This document shows positions 1 through 10,749 of a DNA stretch of 64,000 bases, in pieces. The stretch comes from Holtermannia corniformis. Lineage: Eukaryota; Basidiomycota; Tremellomycetes; Holtermanniales. How positions within the stretch are numbered: the first letter of the stretch is position 1; each line of letters opens with the position of its first letter. The stretch is taken from assembly GCA_001599935.1 (NCBI GenBank), contig BCIJ01000014.1:205421-269420 (forward strand), in the 5' to 3' direction. Both the position numbers and the translations under genes were made by a program. Under the pieces are notes generated by a model, which was not told the origin of the DNA, did no database searches, and worked only from the letters and a program-made list of their open reading frames with translations.

Positions 1-503
1 CGCCAGAGCCAAGCTCGGGACATAGCCATAGATGATGATGGCTGCTTCATCGTCTTTCGGGTTTCGGTTGATCGGACCGCGGTAGGACATGATATGTCCA
101 CTGGTCCACTGGTACACTGGCGAGGTGACAGTGACAGCAGGCCTAAGGTAATTATCCTACGGGGGGCTTGACGTCAGCGCGGACGCCGATCGATTCGGAC
201 TTTACTTTGGCTTGGCACGCGGGGAAATGTGTATCAGAGGTTGGGCGGCGTGGTTCGTGAGCGCAATAGGTAACAGTCATAGCCGTGAAACGGCATGGCC
301 TTGTCGATGCACTCAATCAATCGGGCTTGTCCAGCTGCTCGTTAGCTGTCCTACGGTCATGCTGTTGCGACGGGAGCCTGCAAAGACCAAGTCTAGCCCT
401 GCGATACCGCATCCAGATCAAAGGGTACAAACAAACGTCCATCGCCAGGAGGAAAGTAGAAAACGGACAATCATAAAAACCACTAGGTCCCCACGGCGTC
501 GCA
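1..503. other. No gene recognised
   Basis: This stretch lies downstream of the GPI-anchored protein gene. Short open frames on both strands have no recognisable motif and no splice pattern that extends them. The left window edge may cut a neighbouring gene, but nothing here shows it. Confidence 0.4.
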
Positions 504-1874
504 CTAGAGCCAGAGACCGGCCGCGCCAGCGGCGACGGCCAACACGACTGCCGATTTCGCAACGGTGATCGGGCCGACGGCGGCGCTGGTCGAGTTACCG
601 GCTGCGAGGACGCCTGCTTCCGAGACGACGGCTTGGGTGAACGAGCTGCCGCACGTCTTGTCGATTGCGTTCCAGAGGTCGAGTTGGCCGCCGAGGATGG
701 GGGATTGGGAGAGGCCGAGGGCGTATGGCTGGCGAGCTTCCCATTTCACATAGGCGACGAGGACGGCGCGGGTGCACGGGGTGCAGAGCTGGGCAGAGGC
801 TAGGGTCGGTTGGAGGAAGAGGAAGGCGAGGTTGGTCGACTTGTACACGGTCATGTTGGGTTGGATGAGCGTGTCGGTCAGGGTCGAGTTGGTGTCCGAG
901 CTCGCGTCGGCCGCGGTCTCGGTGCTGTCGCTCGAGTCTTGGCGCACAGACAGGTACGAGAGCAAGCGCTTGCCCAGAGCCGAGCCCGTCTCGGTGACAT
1001 AGTAGTAGTGTTCAGCCGCGTACGCGACGGGGTCCCAACCTGCCTGAGCGGCAAACGAGACGAGCGTCGTTCCGTTGACGGCGGCGGTCGAGTTGGTCGT
1101 CGACGAGTTGGCACCGTTGACAATCTCGAGCACGCAGTACTTTTGCGTGCCCGAGTTCTTTGCGCAGACGGCCGCCTGGAGCGGGTTGACGACGTACAAG
1201 AGGTCGTACAGCTCGCGCACGGCGGTCGAGTAGGACGCCGAGTCTGTCAACTCGGGTTGACACGCCTGGTAAAAGTCGCCGAGCCACGAACGGATCACGC
1301 TGTCCGAGCACCCGGTCGTAGAGTTTGCCGCGGCCGCCGACTTGCAGATGGTGGACAGCGTCGAGCTCACGTTGCTCTGCGTCTCGGCGTCGGGCGAGAA
1401 CGAGGCCGTGGCTTCGATCAGCGGGCTCACGCAGGCTGACAGCGTCTTGTCGGCATTGAGCTTGTCGAGAAAGGTGGTACAGGTCGACGAGATGTTGGAT
1501 GGGATGAGCGTCGACTGCGGACAGTTAGTCTGAGTGTGCTATTGTGTTCGAGGTCTGTGCGCACAACGGCGAAGCGGTACGCGATGAGGCTTACAGCTGC
1601 GCGAGACGTGTCCCTCGCTGCAGGCGATCTGCAGTGCCCACAGTCTACTGCAACTGTCCGTCTCTCGCTGGCCAACTCGCCGCCAGCCAGTCGCAACTGA
1701 AACACGCCATCCTTTCTCCTTTCCACCATCAACCCTCGTCTCGTCTCTCTTCCTCAGCCCAGCAAGTCCACTCTGCATCCTCCCCGGCCAATCAACCCAA
1801 GACGCCCAACCAGGACTCACGCTCTGCGCAGCCACCACACCAGCACCAACCAAAGCCAAAGCCAACAACTTCAT
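504..1874 (-). CDS. Secreted GPI-anchored protein, DUF7729-like
   Basis: Two exons: 1821-1874, encoding a complete signal peptide (MKLLALALVGAGVVAAQS), and 504-1514. They are joined in phase 0 across a 306-nt intron (donor GTGAGT, acceptor CCGCAG). The mature part is Ser/Thr/Asn-rich with many N-x-S/T sequons and paired cysteines (CTTFL, LSACV, STICKS, CSDS, FYQACQ, AAVCAK, KYCV). This pattern matches, from memory, the fungal DUF7729 family of extracellular proteins. The C-terminus is a small-residue cleavage region followed by a hydrophobic tail ending AAGAAGLWL without basic residues, typical of a GPI signal. The expected location is plasma membrane or cell wall; the molecular function is unknown. 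The ATG at 1874 was chosen because it starts the signal peptide; the open frame upstream is basic and UTR-like. Confidence 0.75.
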
Positions 1875-2378
1875 CCTAAACTCTGATCTCTCGATTCTCT
1901 TTCGTCTCGTCTTGTTCTCGCCTAGAGTGCTACGTCGGTCTTGCGCTCTCAAAGTAGGTGGTAAAGAGCGTGGGTGCCGTCTTGATCGCCTGTCGAGGTG
2001 GTTGTTGACGTGAAAACGGAGCGGGAAGGATCAAGTCGCACCCTCGTTTTTACCGCCACGTGGTTGGTGGTTTTACCGGTGGTTGATGGATAGCAACACG
2101 GTGGATGTTGGCTCAACATGGATGACGGCGGGCGTCAAGCATCACTCTCACTGTATAGAGTAGAGTAGACCATGCAGAGACCGAGGGGTGAGCAGTGATG
2201 CAGTCGTGCTGATGTATAACCTGTACCGTTGAAGCCAAAGGACCCCTCTTGAGACTGAAACGCCGCAAGCCACTGTCTGAAATCGAGGGTCCCGGTTCTG
2301 TCAACCTGCATTGTCCACTGTACAAGCCTCACCGCTGCAACGCTCGAAAGAATGTATGAATGTATCGTGACTGCATCC
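1875..2378. other. Intergenic region
   Basis: This holds the promoter side of the GPI-protein gene (minus strand) and the 3' flank of the PIG-P/heme oxygenase gene (also minus). A TGGTTGGTGGTTTTACCGGTGGTTGATGG run near 2060 is an imperfect GGTTG repeat. I see no gene. Confidence 0.4.
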
Positions 2379-4109
2379 CTACTTGCGCAACCCAAGCCAC
2401 CCCGCCGCAAAGCTCAACGGCTCCAACCAGTCTCCACCATTCACCACGACTCTCGCGACATACAGCGCCAACCCGAGCGCAAGGATGCGCTCAACGGTGA
2501 ACCCTGCCGCCGGTGGATCCGGACCGAGCGTAACGACCTTGGCCGACGCCGAGTGCTTCCACGGCGGGACGTGAAACGGGCACTGCGCTTTCGCGGTGGG
2601 CGTCAGCGGTGGCGGGGTGTAGCGGATCGTTTGGAAAATGTCCGTGTTGAGCTTGAATGCGACGTTGGCTTCGCGCACGAGCTCGGCTGTGGTGCGCGAT
2701 CAGTATCGCAGTGGGAAAGCCTCGGAACGCACCTTTGAGCGCCTCGTCTTGGCCGACGCCGAGATCCATCCCGTTCCTAAACCAGTGCTTGACCTCGCTC
2801 AAGCGCTTCTTGCTCTCTGCGCGCGTCTCAACACCGTCGCCGTCTGTCGGCGAGCCATGTCGTCCAGCCGGCGGGAAATCATAGAACGCAGTGCCGCCGC
2901 CATCCTTTTGGAGATCATACACTCTCCTGACGCGCTCTGAAATGATCTGCCCACCGGACAGATCACCGAGGTACCGCACATACGAGTGCGCGAGCAGGAG
3001 CGGGGCGGAAGACGGAGACGAGGCGAGGGTCTCGAGGTGGGTAATGTAGTTTTGGACCGGGGCGGGCGGGGATGCAAACAGTTCTTGCAGGTCGGGTGTG
3101 AGCGCAAAGGGGGGTCCGTCGGGCAGGCCGTGTGACTTGGTAGCGGTCGAGCTGGACGCAGAGAGAGACGTCAAGTGCTCGATGTCTTGTGCGAGCCGTG
3201 GTGCACGCGCCAGGAAACCCGAGTCGAACGTGGGCGCGAGCACGGGGTTGGCCTTGTGCTGCTCCAACGCCGTCTCGAGTGCACTGCACTTGTCAACACC
3301 AGTCTCACAATCTCACAATACACAGACTCACTGGTAGATCCGCCACAGCACTGTCAAAAACCGCGTATACTCTTCGATCGGGAGTTCACCTTTGACAAGA
3401 GCCTCTGCGCCCGCAGAGTGTTCGGCTTGCGCATGCGCCGCCGCCGTGCCCTCTTTAAGCAGAGTCGATACGGGCAGGGACAGGTCGAGCTTGAGATCTT
3501 TGACAACGTCGGCTGGATCGGACAACGGCGCCTGCTTCTGTGCGTGGGGGTGATGCGGGTTCTGGACGTCTTCGAGCGAACTGTCCCACGCGTCGGGCGT
3601 CTTTGTTCCACCAAGTGTTGGGTCCGAGTCGCGCCGAGCTGCGTCTCGTCAGCGTACACACGGTAGCGGTTGCGCCGAAACTGACCCGCGTCATCGAGTT
3701 GCAACGAGGGCGTCATGTAGACGATCAGACCGGCGTAGGTCAGATACGTGACGAGTACAAGGACGATAGTATAGCACGGGACAAGGAGCGCCCACTCTCT
3801 GAGAGGACCCAACGCGTCAGCACCCTTTGTCCACCTGTCGCCCCTTTCAGAGCCGTACCGATTAGGATACCACGTCCAGCCAAACTGCTGCAAAGCACGG
3901 TCCGGGAGAAACGCCCAGGCGCAATAGGTCGCAAAGCCGAGATAGGTGAGGATGACGGCGAGGAAGCCGTAGGTCTCCTTTGCGGATGGGACGTCTGTGT
4001 GCTGTGAGGGGAGCGCTGGCGGCCAGGGGGAGACTGGCGAGATTGGGGTCGTGGGATCGAGTGCTGGTGCTGGGTCGGATGGTTCGGTCGAGATGCGCGA
4101 TGGGTTCAT
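2379..4109 (-). CDS. PIG-P (GPI19) / heme oxygenase in-frame fusion
   Basis: Five exons (3859-4109, 3686-3798, 3332-3638, 2733-3283, 2379-2686) join in phase to a 509-aa protein. Residues ~45-130 are PIG-P, a subunit of the ER GPI-GlcNAc transferase: two membrane segments around the signature WYPNREWALLVP, restored by removing a 60-nt intron. From about residue 175 to 430 follows heme oxygenase: proximal-His region TLLKEGTAAAHAQAE and the distal-helix signature YVRYLGDLSGGQI. A hydrophobic C-terminal stretch (VERILALGLALYV) could anchor it in the ER. Exon 3 is fully open, carries the end of PIG-P and the start of heme oxygenase, and has no ATG, so heme oxygenase has no start of its own. The 47-nt intron before it (GTCAGT...GCTGAC...CAG) holds the in-frame stop that otherwise separates the two frames. 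Family knowledge: normally two separate proteins. The alternative is an unannotated internal start, for example the Met at the end of PIG-P TM2. Confidence 0.75.
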
Positions 4110-4300
4110 GCACTGTGTAAGACGCGTTCAACCCTATCCTGCGAGCACTCGCATCTACCTACCTACCTACCTGTCTACGCTGCCCTGCTTTGCGATCGTG
4201 GTGATGGTGATGGCGGCGACGGATAAGATAACGCGCCGTTCGTGAACCACCGCCAAGACCGATCTCGCCCGAACACGGTGGCACTTTGTCTGCATGCACG

Positions 4301-7273
4301 CTACATCGGATCCCCATCGACATCCTCCATCGCCTCCCCATCCAGATCCTCATCCATCGCCTCCCCGTCCACATCTTCGTCCATCGGCTCGCCGTCGAGG
4401 TCGGCAGCTGGTACTGGCGCTGGCGCTGGCACCGGTACGGCAGCAACAGGGATGAAAGCCGCCTTGAACCCAGCCTTTTTGAACTTTGACGGTGCTGGCT
4501 CTGTCGGAGCCGTCGCTACTGGCGCAGCAGGCTTGACGACTGGCACGGGCGCCAGCGATTCCTCTGTCGCGCCGTCAAACAGTAACCGAAACTTGTCAGT
4601 CACACCAGGCGTGAACACGATCCTGCCCTGGTCAGCCCTAGCTCTGCTATAGCATCCAACGCACCAGTTCTCCCAGATCTCGACCATGTTCAACACTTGC
4701 GCCTTGAACACGTCGGCGGCAATCTTGCCAGAGTAGGCGTTCAAACTGCGGTGGACGCCACAAAAGTGGATAAACACGGCCGAGAGCCGGCTCTCGAACG
4801 CGTTGCGGTACTTCCACACGTTTGGCAGAGGCGAGGCCTGTCCGTGTTAGCTCATCGTATCGTTACGCCAGATGGACGCACCGAGTTGTGTAGAATGTCC
4901 GAGATGAGGTACAGCCGAGCCATCTTGCGCGGCACCGGTGTTTCGTCAAATTTGAGGCTTTGGCAGATGATCTCGGCAATCTGGGCGTTGTCAGCTGCCA
5001 CCGCATCTGCGCACACCACCCACCTCGTCTGCAGCATCCGCCTTGAGCATCGCAAACTCCATCGCGCGCGCAATCTCGCCCCGAACACCACTCATGCCAC
5101 GCAAGCACGCTTCAAAGCGCTTGCGCGAGAGCTTGCCAATCGATCCCTTGGTAGTGCGCTCACGCTCAGACGCTTCCGCCGAGTCGGACGAGTAGATCGA
5201 CGCGTAGCCCTGAGATGCTTTAGGAGGCTCTACACATGAGATCACTAGACATACCTCGTCTTCAAACTCGAGCGGCGGGGTCGGCATCCGGTAGCGCGAG
5301 TCAACAGCCAGCTTGAACATGTGATACTCTGGCAACTGCCCACGTCTCAGCCCGAGCCCGTCCAACCCCCTCGCAAACTCACATTCTCATTCCGCAGAAA
5401 AGCAAACTTGACATTCTCCTTCTCCTTTGTCCGCAGCACCTCTTCAAACGCGCGTCCATGGCTCTTGACCTTGGCCGCGACGGCCTTTACAAACTTTTCC
5501 GTCGCGGGATCGACTTTGGCGAGGTATTTCTGCCGTGTGGACAGTTGCTTTGGTGGCGGGGTCCGGGATCGAGACCGGGACAAAGACGAGCGGGAAGAGC
5601 GTCGGCTCCTGCTTTGGCTCGAGCTGGCACTTCGGGCTCGTTTCCGGCTGCTTTGTCCGTGATCGCGGTCGCGGCTGCGGCTACGTGACCGGGATCGAGA
5701 ATATGACCTATCGCGTCGCTTGACTGGGGACCTTGACCTCGAGCTTGACCGCGATCGATCCCGCTTATCCCTCCGGTGTGGTTTCGGCGATCTGGAGCGT
5801 GATCTCCCGCGTTCGTTCGGCAGTTCTGCAGACGCGCGGTATCAGCCGTCTTCACTGTCGTGAGAAAGACGGGCAGACGACTGACCCAGGATCGGCCGTG
5901 ATGGGATCGGGACCGGCTTACCCCAGCCCACCCGTAACGCGCTGCCGCCCCATTCCAAGCCGTCAAGATCATTCAACGCCGTCTCGGCGTCTTTGCGCTT
6001 CATGTAGGCTACGAAACCAGTCAAGCCGCGGCGCATATCGCTGCCGACCGTGTTGCCGAAATCGCCTCGAGCTGAAAACGTCAGTCGACGGACGAGCATG
6101 ATACCAGGCAACACGCACGCCACATGATCTTGATGGTCGCGATCGGTCCAATCTTGGCGAAGAGTGTACCCAGAGTTTGCTCGGTCACGGTATTCGGCAG
6201 GTTCGCCTTGAAAGATTCAGCCGTTGGCTTGGACACACGCAAAGCACTCACGACAAAGAGGTTGGTAGTCTGTAGACGATCATCAGCACTCAAGTATGTT
6301 GTTCGCAGCCAAACACACCAAGGCATCCGCTTGGTCACGGCCACCCTTTTCCCAGGCTACCGATGATAGCTCAGATCAGTATTCCGGTTCTCCCGCTAGT
6401 GTCTGCTGGACATGCGAGGGCCCAGGACCGACCTGCGAGCGCCGAGACGGAGCTGCCTTCGACTGGTGGATGTTAGCCATGGTTACTAAAAGTCATTGCG
6501 TTTGACGTACGTTTTGCCGTCTGACCTAGTCGTTGCTCCCGAATATCCTGGTCTCTGTGCGAGGTCAGCACGATGTTGCCGCGGAAGCTATTACCTACTT
6601 CTTGATCTCCTCGAGGAAGGCATCCATTGCGCGCTTGCCCTTTGGCTTTGGAGCACTGCTAGGCGGGGAGGGTGGATTGAACGCGGCGGGAGGTTGCGGC
6701 TGTACGCAGTCAGCTCGATCCATAGGCAGCAGCCCTTGCTCACCCGCATAGCTCTTGGCATCATCGGCGGCATCCCAGTCTGCGTCCTAGGCGGCTCATA
6801 CGCCTTTGGCATCATCCCATACGGTGTCCCCGAACCGCTCGGGTCTCCTACACCCAGACATCAACCCATGCTCTTGCCATATCTTCGATTACTCACCCGA
6901 CGCTCTCACAAAGTTACCCCCTCCACGCCCTCTCCGAAACCCAGCACCGCCGCCCTGCCCGGCCAACGGGACATTGTGGACTCCATCACCCTCGAACGCG
7001 GCTTGGAACTCTTCGAGAGCTTTGGCCGCTGCTTGCTCTTCTTCCTTCTTCTTGCGCTCCTCTGTCTCGCGCTCGATATCCTTTTTGCTCTTGCGCAGGG
7101 TGCCGTGCGAGTACAGTTGCGCCTTGGCGGCCGTCAAGTCGAGTTTCCGCTGCATCTCGTCAGCGGCGGCGAGTAACGAGCGACAAACGGTGTACCTTTG
7201 GCAAGACGAGACCATCGCCTTCACCGTCCGAGCCGTCAGTATGAAACTTTGAAAAGTCGAGCTTGCGCGACAT
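4301..7273 (-). CDS. U2 snRNP-associated SURP protein (U2SURP/SR140)
   Basis: About ten exons. Exon 1 (7196-7273) starts MSRKLDFSKF; exon 2 starts at 7149. Domain order matches U2SURP: charged N-terminus with KRAMDAFLEEIKK; RRM (TTNLFV, ANLPNTVTEQTLGTLF, KIMWPRGDFG, VGWGKPVPIP); an RS-rich linker (5840-5570); SURP (KFVKAVAAKVKSHGRAFEEV, FAFLRNENLPEYHMF); a CID/RPR domain (RKRFEACLRGMSGVRGEIAR, PVPRKMARLYLISDILHNS); and the diagnostic acidic LDGEPMDEDVDGEAMDED repeats at the C-terminus. It is a nuclear U2 snRNP-associated factor in spliceosome assembly. The join between the SRRSQ segment (~6440) and the RRM (~6275) is uncertain, because one ~150-nt stretch there has stops in every frame tested. 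A possible 27-nt intron lies near 5253, in frame either way. The RS block between RRM and SURP is more prominent than in the human protein. Confidence 0.88.
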
Positions 7274-7431
7274 TGCAGTGCACTCGACAGTCGATGATGT
7301 TCAATCTAAGAGCGCAAGAGCAGGACGACATGCCCGAGTGGCATTTTACGCCGTAAAAACATTCGATAGTGGCAGCGGCGACAACAGGTGGGTATCCATG
7401 ACAATGCTGCGTCTCGATCGTACTATGTATG

Positions 7432-9891
7432 CTAGTGCTTGTAGACTGCCCGCCGTGCAGACGACTTGCGCTTGACCCGTCCAGAACTGCTGTACTCTTG
7501 CTCGACCATCGCCATGTTGCCCAGACCAGCATCCTCGGGCGGCAGCTTGAGCTCCTGCCGCATCGTCTTGCGTGCCGTCGCGAGCTCTTCGATCGCCTTG
7601 TGCCAGTCGTCGACTTGGTCCCGGAGCGTGCGGAGACGCTGTTCAGCTTGTTCATATAGCCTTTGCGCGAATTGATCGGGGTCGTCGCCTCTGGCCATGG
7701 CGGTGGCGGGACCAGGGATTGGTGCAGGCAGTGACGCCGAGGTCCCGTTGGTAAACATCTCCAGCGTGACAGCCAAGTCGATATCATCCTCGTTCTGTGG
7801 CTTTGCGTCGAGCCAGGAACGATCCGTCTCCAGATCCATCGAGATGATGCAGATCCGAATCAGAGCCTCGGGCACCAGCACCTGCGAGACGTACTGCAGC
7901 GTGGTCTGGATCAGCGGCAATCACCAATCTGCCGTGCCGACTCACCTCGACTCTTGCCGCCTCGGTCAAGCCAGCAAACCGCTCCCCGACTTTACCCACG
8001 GCATGCTCGAACCATCGCCTCAGCGGCGGCAAAATCTGACTCTCGACCTCTTCTTCGCTCACGTCGCCGTACAGACAGCGGCGTGCGAGCAGTTGGCGCG
8101 TCTTGCCGCCTTCAAAGAACATGTCGTTGCGCCACTGCGCAGGCTCGTAGCCGTTTTGTAGGATCGTCAACAGGTGGGGCTGGATTCGTCGGAGCTGGGC
8201 AGCAAACGACAGTTCCTTGAATGGCTCGCCCGAGAGCGGTCGGTCCGGGTCCACGTCGTCTTCACCTAGAACATGCTCTTGTGCTCGAGCCCGAGTATCA
8301 ATCTCCAGTCGGCCGAGCTATGGTGCGTGAGCGTACGCCGAGCGAGCTGAGAGGTGACGCACCGTGCACTTTGCAATCTCTTCGTCACGAGGAAAGATGA
8401 TGTCTCGTCTCCGTTTCTTGCAGAGCTTATCATCGCCATAGTTTCGCACCACGTAGATGTCGGGTCGCTTCTCCGCAGCCGTCAACACTGGCTGAAAGTC
8501 GACGAGGACGGCGGGCCAGAACTGGCGTTGTCGGAGCACCAGTACCGGGCTGCCGAGCTTGAAGCTGCGCATGTCAGCGTCGAAGCTACAGGTCTAAAGA
8601 CATACTAGTATGGTAGAGTTGTAACCTTGAAAGGCGTAGCGTCGGGCTTGGCTTTTGCTTTGCCTCTTTTCACAGCACTAGGTGACGGCTCGGGCGACGG
8701 AGACAGACCCTCGTAAAGCCAACGATCTCTCTTGACCGGCGTGCGATCTAGCAGGTCTGAGAAACCAGGCAGGACGTCTTCCGCTTCAGAGGTCGGGCCA
8801 ACAGAGAGACGGCTCGGTCCGGCCAGAGAACTGGCGGAGAGGACCTCGCGTTGCGACGTTGCGAGTTGCGGCGCAGGATCGGGCGCGGGCGCATGCGCAG
8901 GACCGACGGCGCTGAGCCTCGCTTTCTTCGCTCTGGCTTTGGGTGTTGTAGAGGTGCTTGGCCTGGAGCGTTTCTTGGCCGTTGATTTGGCCGCGAGGGA
9001 TGGGGTTGGCGCTGGGGTTGCGTCCGGTGAGGAAGGTGGTGGTGTGAGCTCGACCGGACGACGCGGCGTAGACGTTGGAGCTCTGATCAGAACTGCCTGA
9101 GACAGAGCGGGGGTAAGGATACTTGAGGCCGGTGATGCATTTGCGAGGGTGGTAAGTGACGAAAAGACAGGGACGGATGGTAAAGTCGCCGAAGCGGCAA
9201 GCATGGCGGACGAGGTGACGGGCTGCTCTGACGGCGTCTCGGTGACCGTTGGAGGCTCTGGTGATGTAGACGATGGCAAGACCGACTCTGCGCGTTCGGA
9301 CAACGGCGAAGACTGAGCCGGGATCTGCTTCTTGAGCGGAGAAGTCTGTTTCTTCCGTGCCATTGCTGGCCGAGGGGTCGTTGGCGGCAGACTGAGAGGC
9401 GAGGAGGTTGTCGACGCTGCTGCCAGTCGAGACATTGGCGACTTGTAGGGGATTTCGACGCTCAAACGGCCTGTCCGGCGCCGGTCCTTTCGCATCTCGG
9501 GTATGGGAAAAGACTTGCGGTGCGCCGGCCTCGTAGGTCTGCACAACCCGGCCTCGTCGGCATTCAAGCGTGCTTTGACCGCATCCACACCGCTGCGTCT
9601 GCCCTTGACAGGCTTGACCGGGCTCGGCTCGCCCCCGTCCTCACTGGAGGAAGACTCGTGCACGGTAGAGTTGACCAACGCCGACCGCCGCGCACCTTTG
9701 CCATAAACCTTTCTACCGGCCTTGTGCTTTTTGATGGGAGAGGCTGCCACAGGCGAGGTGGTAGGGATATGAAAGCTAGACTCTTCTTCATGATCATCTC
9801 GTTCCGACTCTGCGTCTGAACTCGGATCAGGCGGCGGGGTTGACTGATCGACGATGGGCGCTCTGGTCGACGACCTCCTCGGTCTCGACAT
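7432..9891 (-). CDS. PWWP-domain chromatin protein
   Basis: Four exons (8606-9891, 8363-8564, 7946-8317, 7432-7905) add exactly to 777 aa. The first ~425 residues are a disordered Ser/Pro/Lys-rich region with basic clusters (KKHKAGRKVYGKGARR, KSTAKKRSRP) that look like nuclear localisation signals. Residues ~430-495 form a PWWP domain, YFKLGSPVLVLRQRQFWPAVLVDFQP with the later YVVRNYGDDKLC, a fold that binds methylated histone tails and DNA. The C-terminal half is helical (WFEHAVGKVGERFAGLTEAARVE, ALIRICIISMDL, then a coiled-coil-like EQAEQRLRTLRDQVDDWHKAIEEL) and ends in a basic tail. Start: ATG at 9891 (MSRPRRSSTR). An in-frame ATG at 10023 would add 44 residues that look like UTR. It shares a 170-bp divergent promoter with the small membrane protein gene. 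The exact complex is not recognisable. Confidence 0.8.
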
Positions 9892-10061
9892 GGCTCGGAC
9901 GCTCCTGTATGCGTGTCGTCTGCTTGCCCGCTTCTTTGAGTCTGGTGGTCGGTGGACGGTACAGCCTGAGCAGGTTGGTTGACTTTGTCCGTGTGCCTGA
10001 GCACAGACGCGTGTTACCCCCATCCACCTTGAGCACCGACAACGACCCCACTCTGCGCAGT
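9892..10061. promoter_or_regulatory. Divergent promoter region
   Basis: About 170 bp separate the start codons of the PWWP gene (minus) and the small membrane protein gene (plus). No TATA box is evident. It is assigned purely from gene orientation. Confidence 0.4.
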
Positions 10062-10414
10062 ATGCCTCCGATCAGGCCAGGAGACTGGACGATGCCGTGT
10101 GTACTCAGCCTGGCGTGAGGCATCAACTGACAGCCAGCAGTCTCGCAGCATTCGGCATGGTCTTTGTGCTCGGTGCGAACGCGGCAGACGCTCGTACAGC
10201 TCCATGACTGATAGACATTACAGGTTCCTACATCTACACCTCTATCGGCTCGGCCAAACGCAACGCTGCCAGCGAGCGGGATAGGGCACTGCCGATCATC
10301 ATGCAGCAACGCAGAGGGCTTGGGATGGATGCCGATGACATGGTGGCGGATCGGATGAGGCGCAAGCAGCAGCGAGCACAGGATGCCGCGGCTCAGCAGA
10401 CGCCAAGCTCGTAG
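10062..10414 (+). CDS. Small single-pass membrane protein, unknown
   Basis: Exons 10062-10114, 10141-10193 and 10224-10414 add exactly to 98 aa. The N-terminus has one hydrophobic segment (VLSLALAAFGMVFVLGA). A basic, Ala/Gln-rich soluble tail follows (IMQQRRGLGMDADDMVADRMRRKQQR). I do not recognise the family; size and topology would fit a mitochondrial inner-membrane or ER assembly factor, but that is inference. The two introns needed are only 26 nt (GTGAGG...ACTGAC...CAG) and 30 nt (GTACAG...ACTGAT...CAG), each with a branch-point-like element. Without splicing all frames are broken. Support is the exact phase agreement and the membrane segment created by splicing; the first exon is the least certain. 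Confidence 0.5.
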
Positions 10415-10749
10415 TAGAAAGAGACTTGGGCAGGGTGAACATTGTCATGCGGTCGCTACCAAGGTATGTTGCGTACCAGCAACATACAGAAGCTCATGCG
10501 TGTCAGACTATCTGCAGCGGCGGCCGATCTAGCTGGGTCAGTACCGGCCAAGTATGTAGCATGAAGACAGGAGGACACTCCCAACGATATGCCTTGGCCA
10601 AGTCCGGTCAACGGCCGTGTGCAAACAATCGTATAATGCAAGAGATGAGCCGTGCTCGCCGCGCGAATCATGATCTCCCAGACTCACAAACTGCATCTTC
10701 ATATCCCCACCGCTTCCAGCCCCCACAACTCTCAGGATACAACCTTACC

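Noticed and set aside
810..1439. 209-aa plus-strand open frame, Arg/Gly/Val-rich
   Set aside because: Exact antisense shadow of the GPI-anchored protein, with composition typical of reverse-complemented Ser/Thr/Ala codons.
3523..3525. Separate heme oxygenase start at SDPADVV
   Set aside because: The codon is TTG, not ATG, and the frame continues open upstream through a consensus acceptor.
9892..10023. N-terminal extension of the PWWP protein to ATG 10023
   Set aside because: The extra 44 residues show no relation to the disordered chromatin-protein N-terminus, and using them would leave almost no promoter before the divergent gene.
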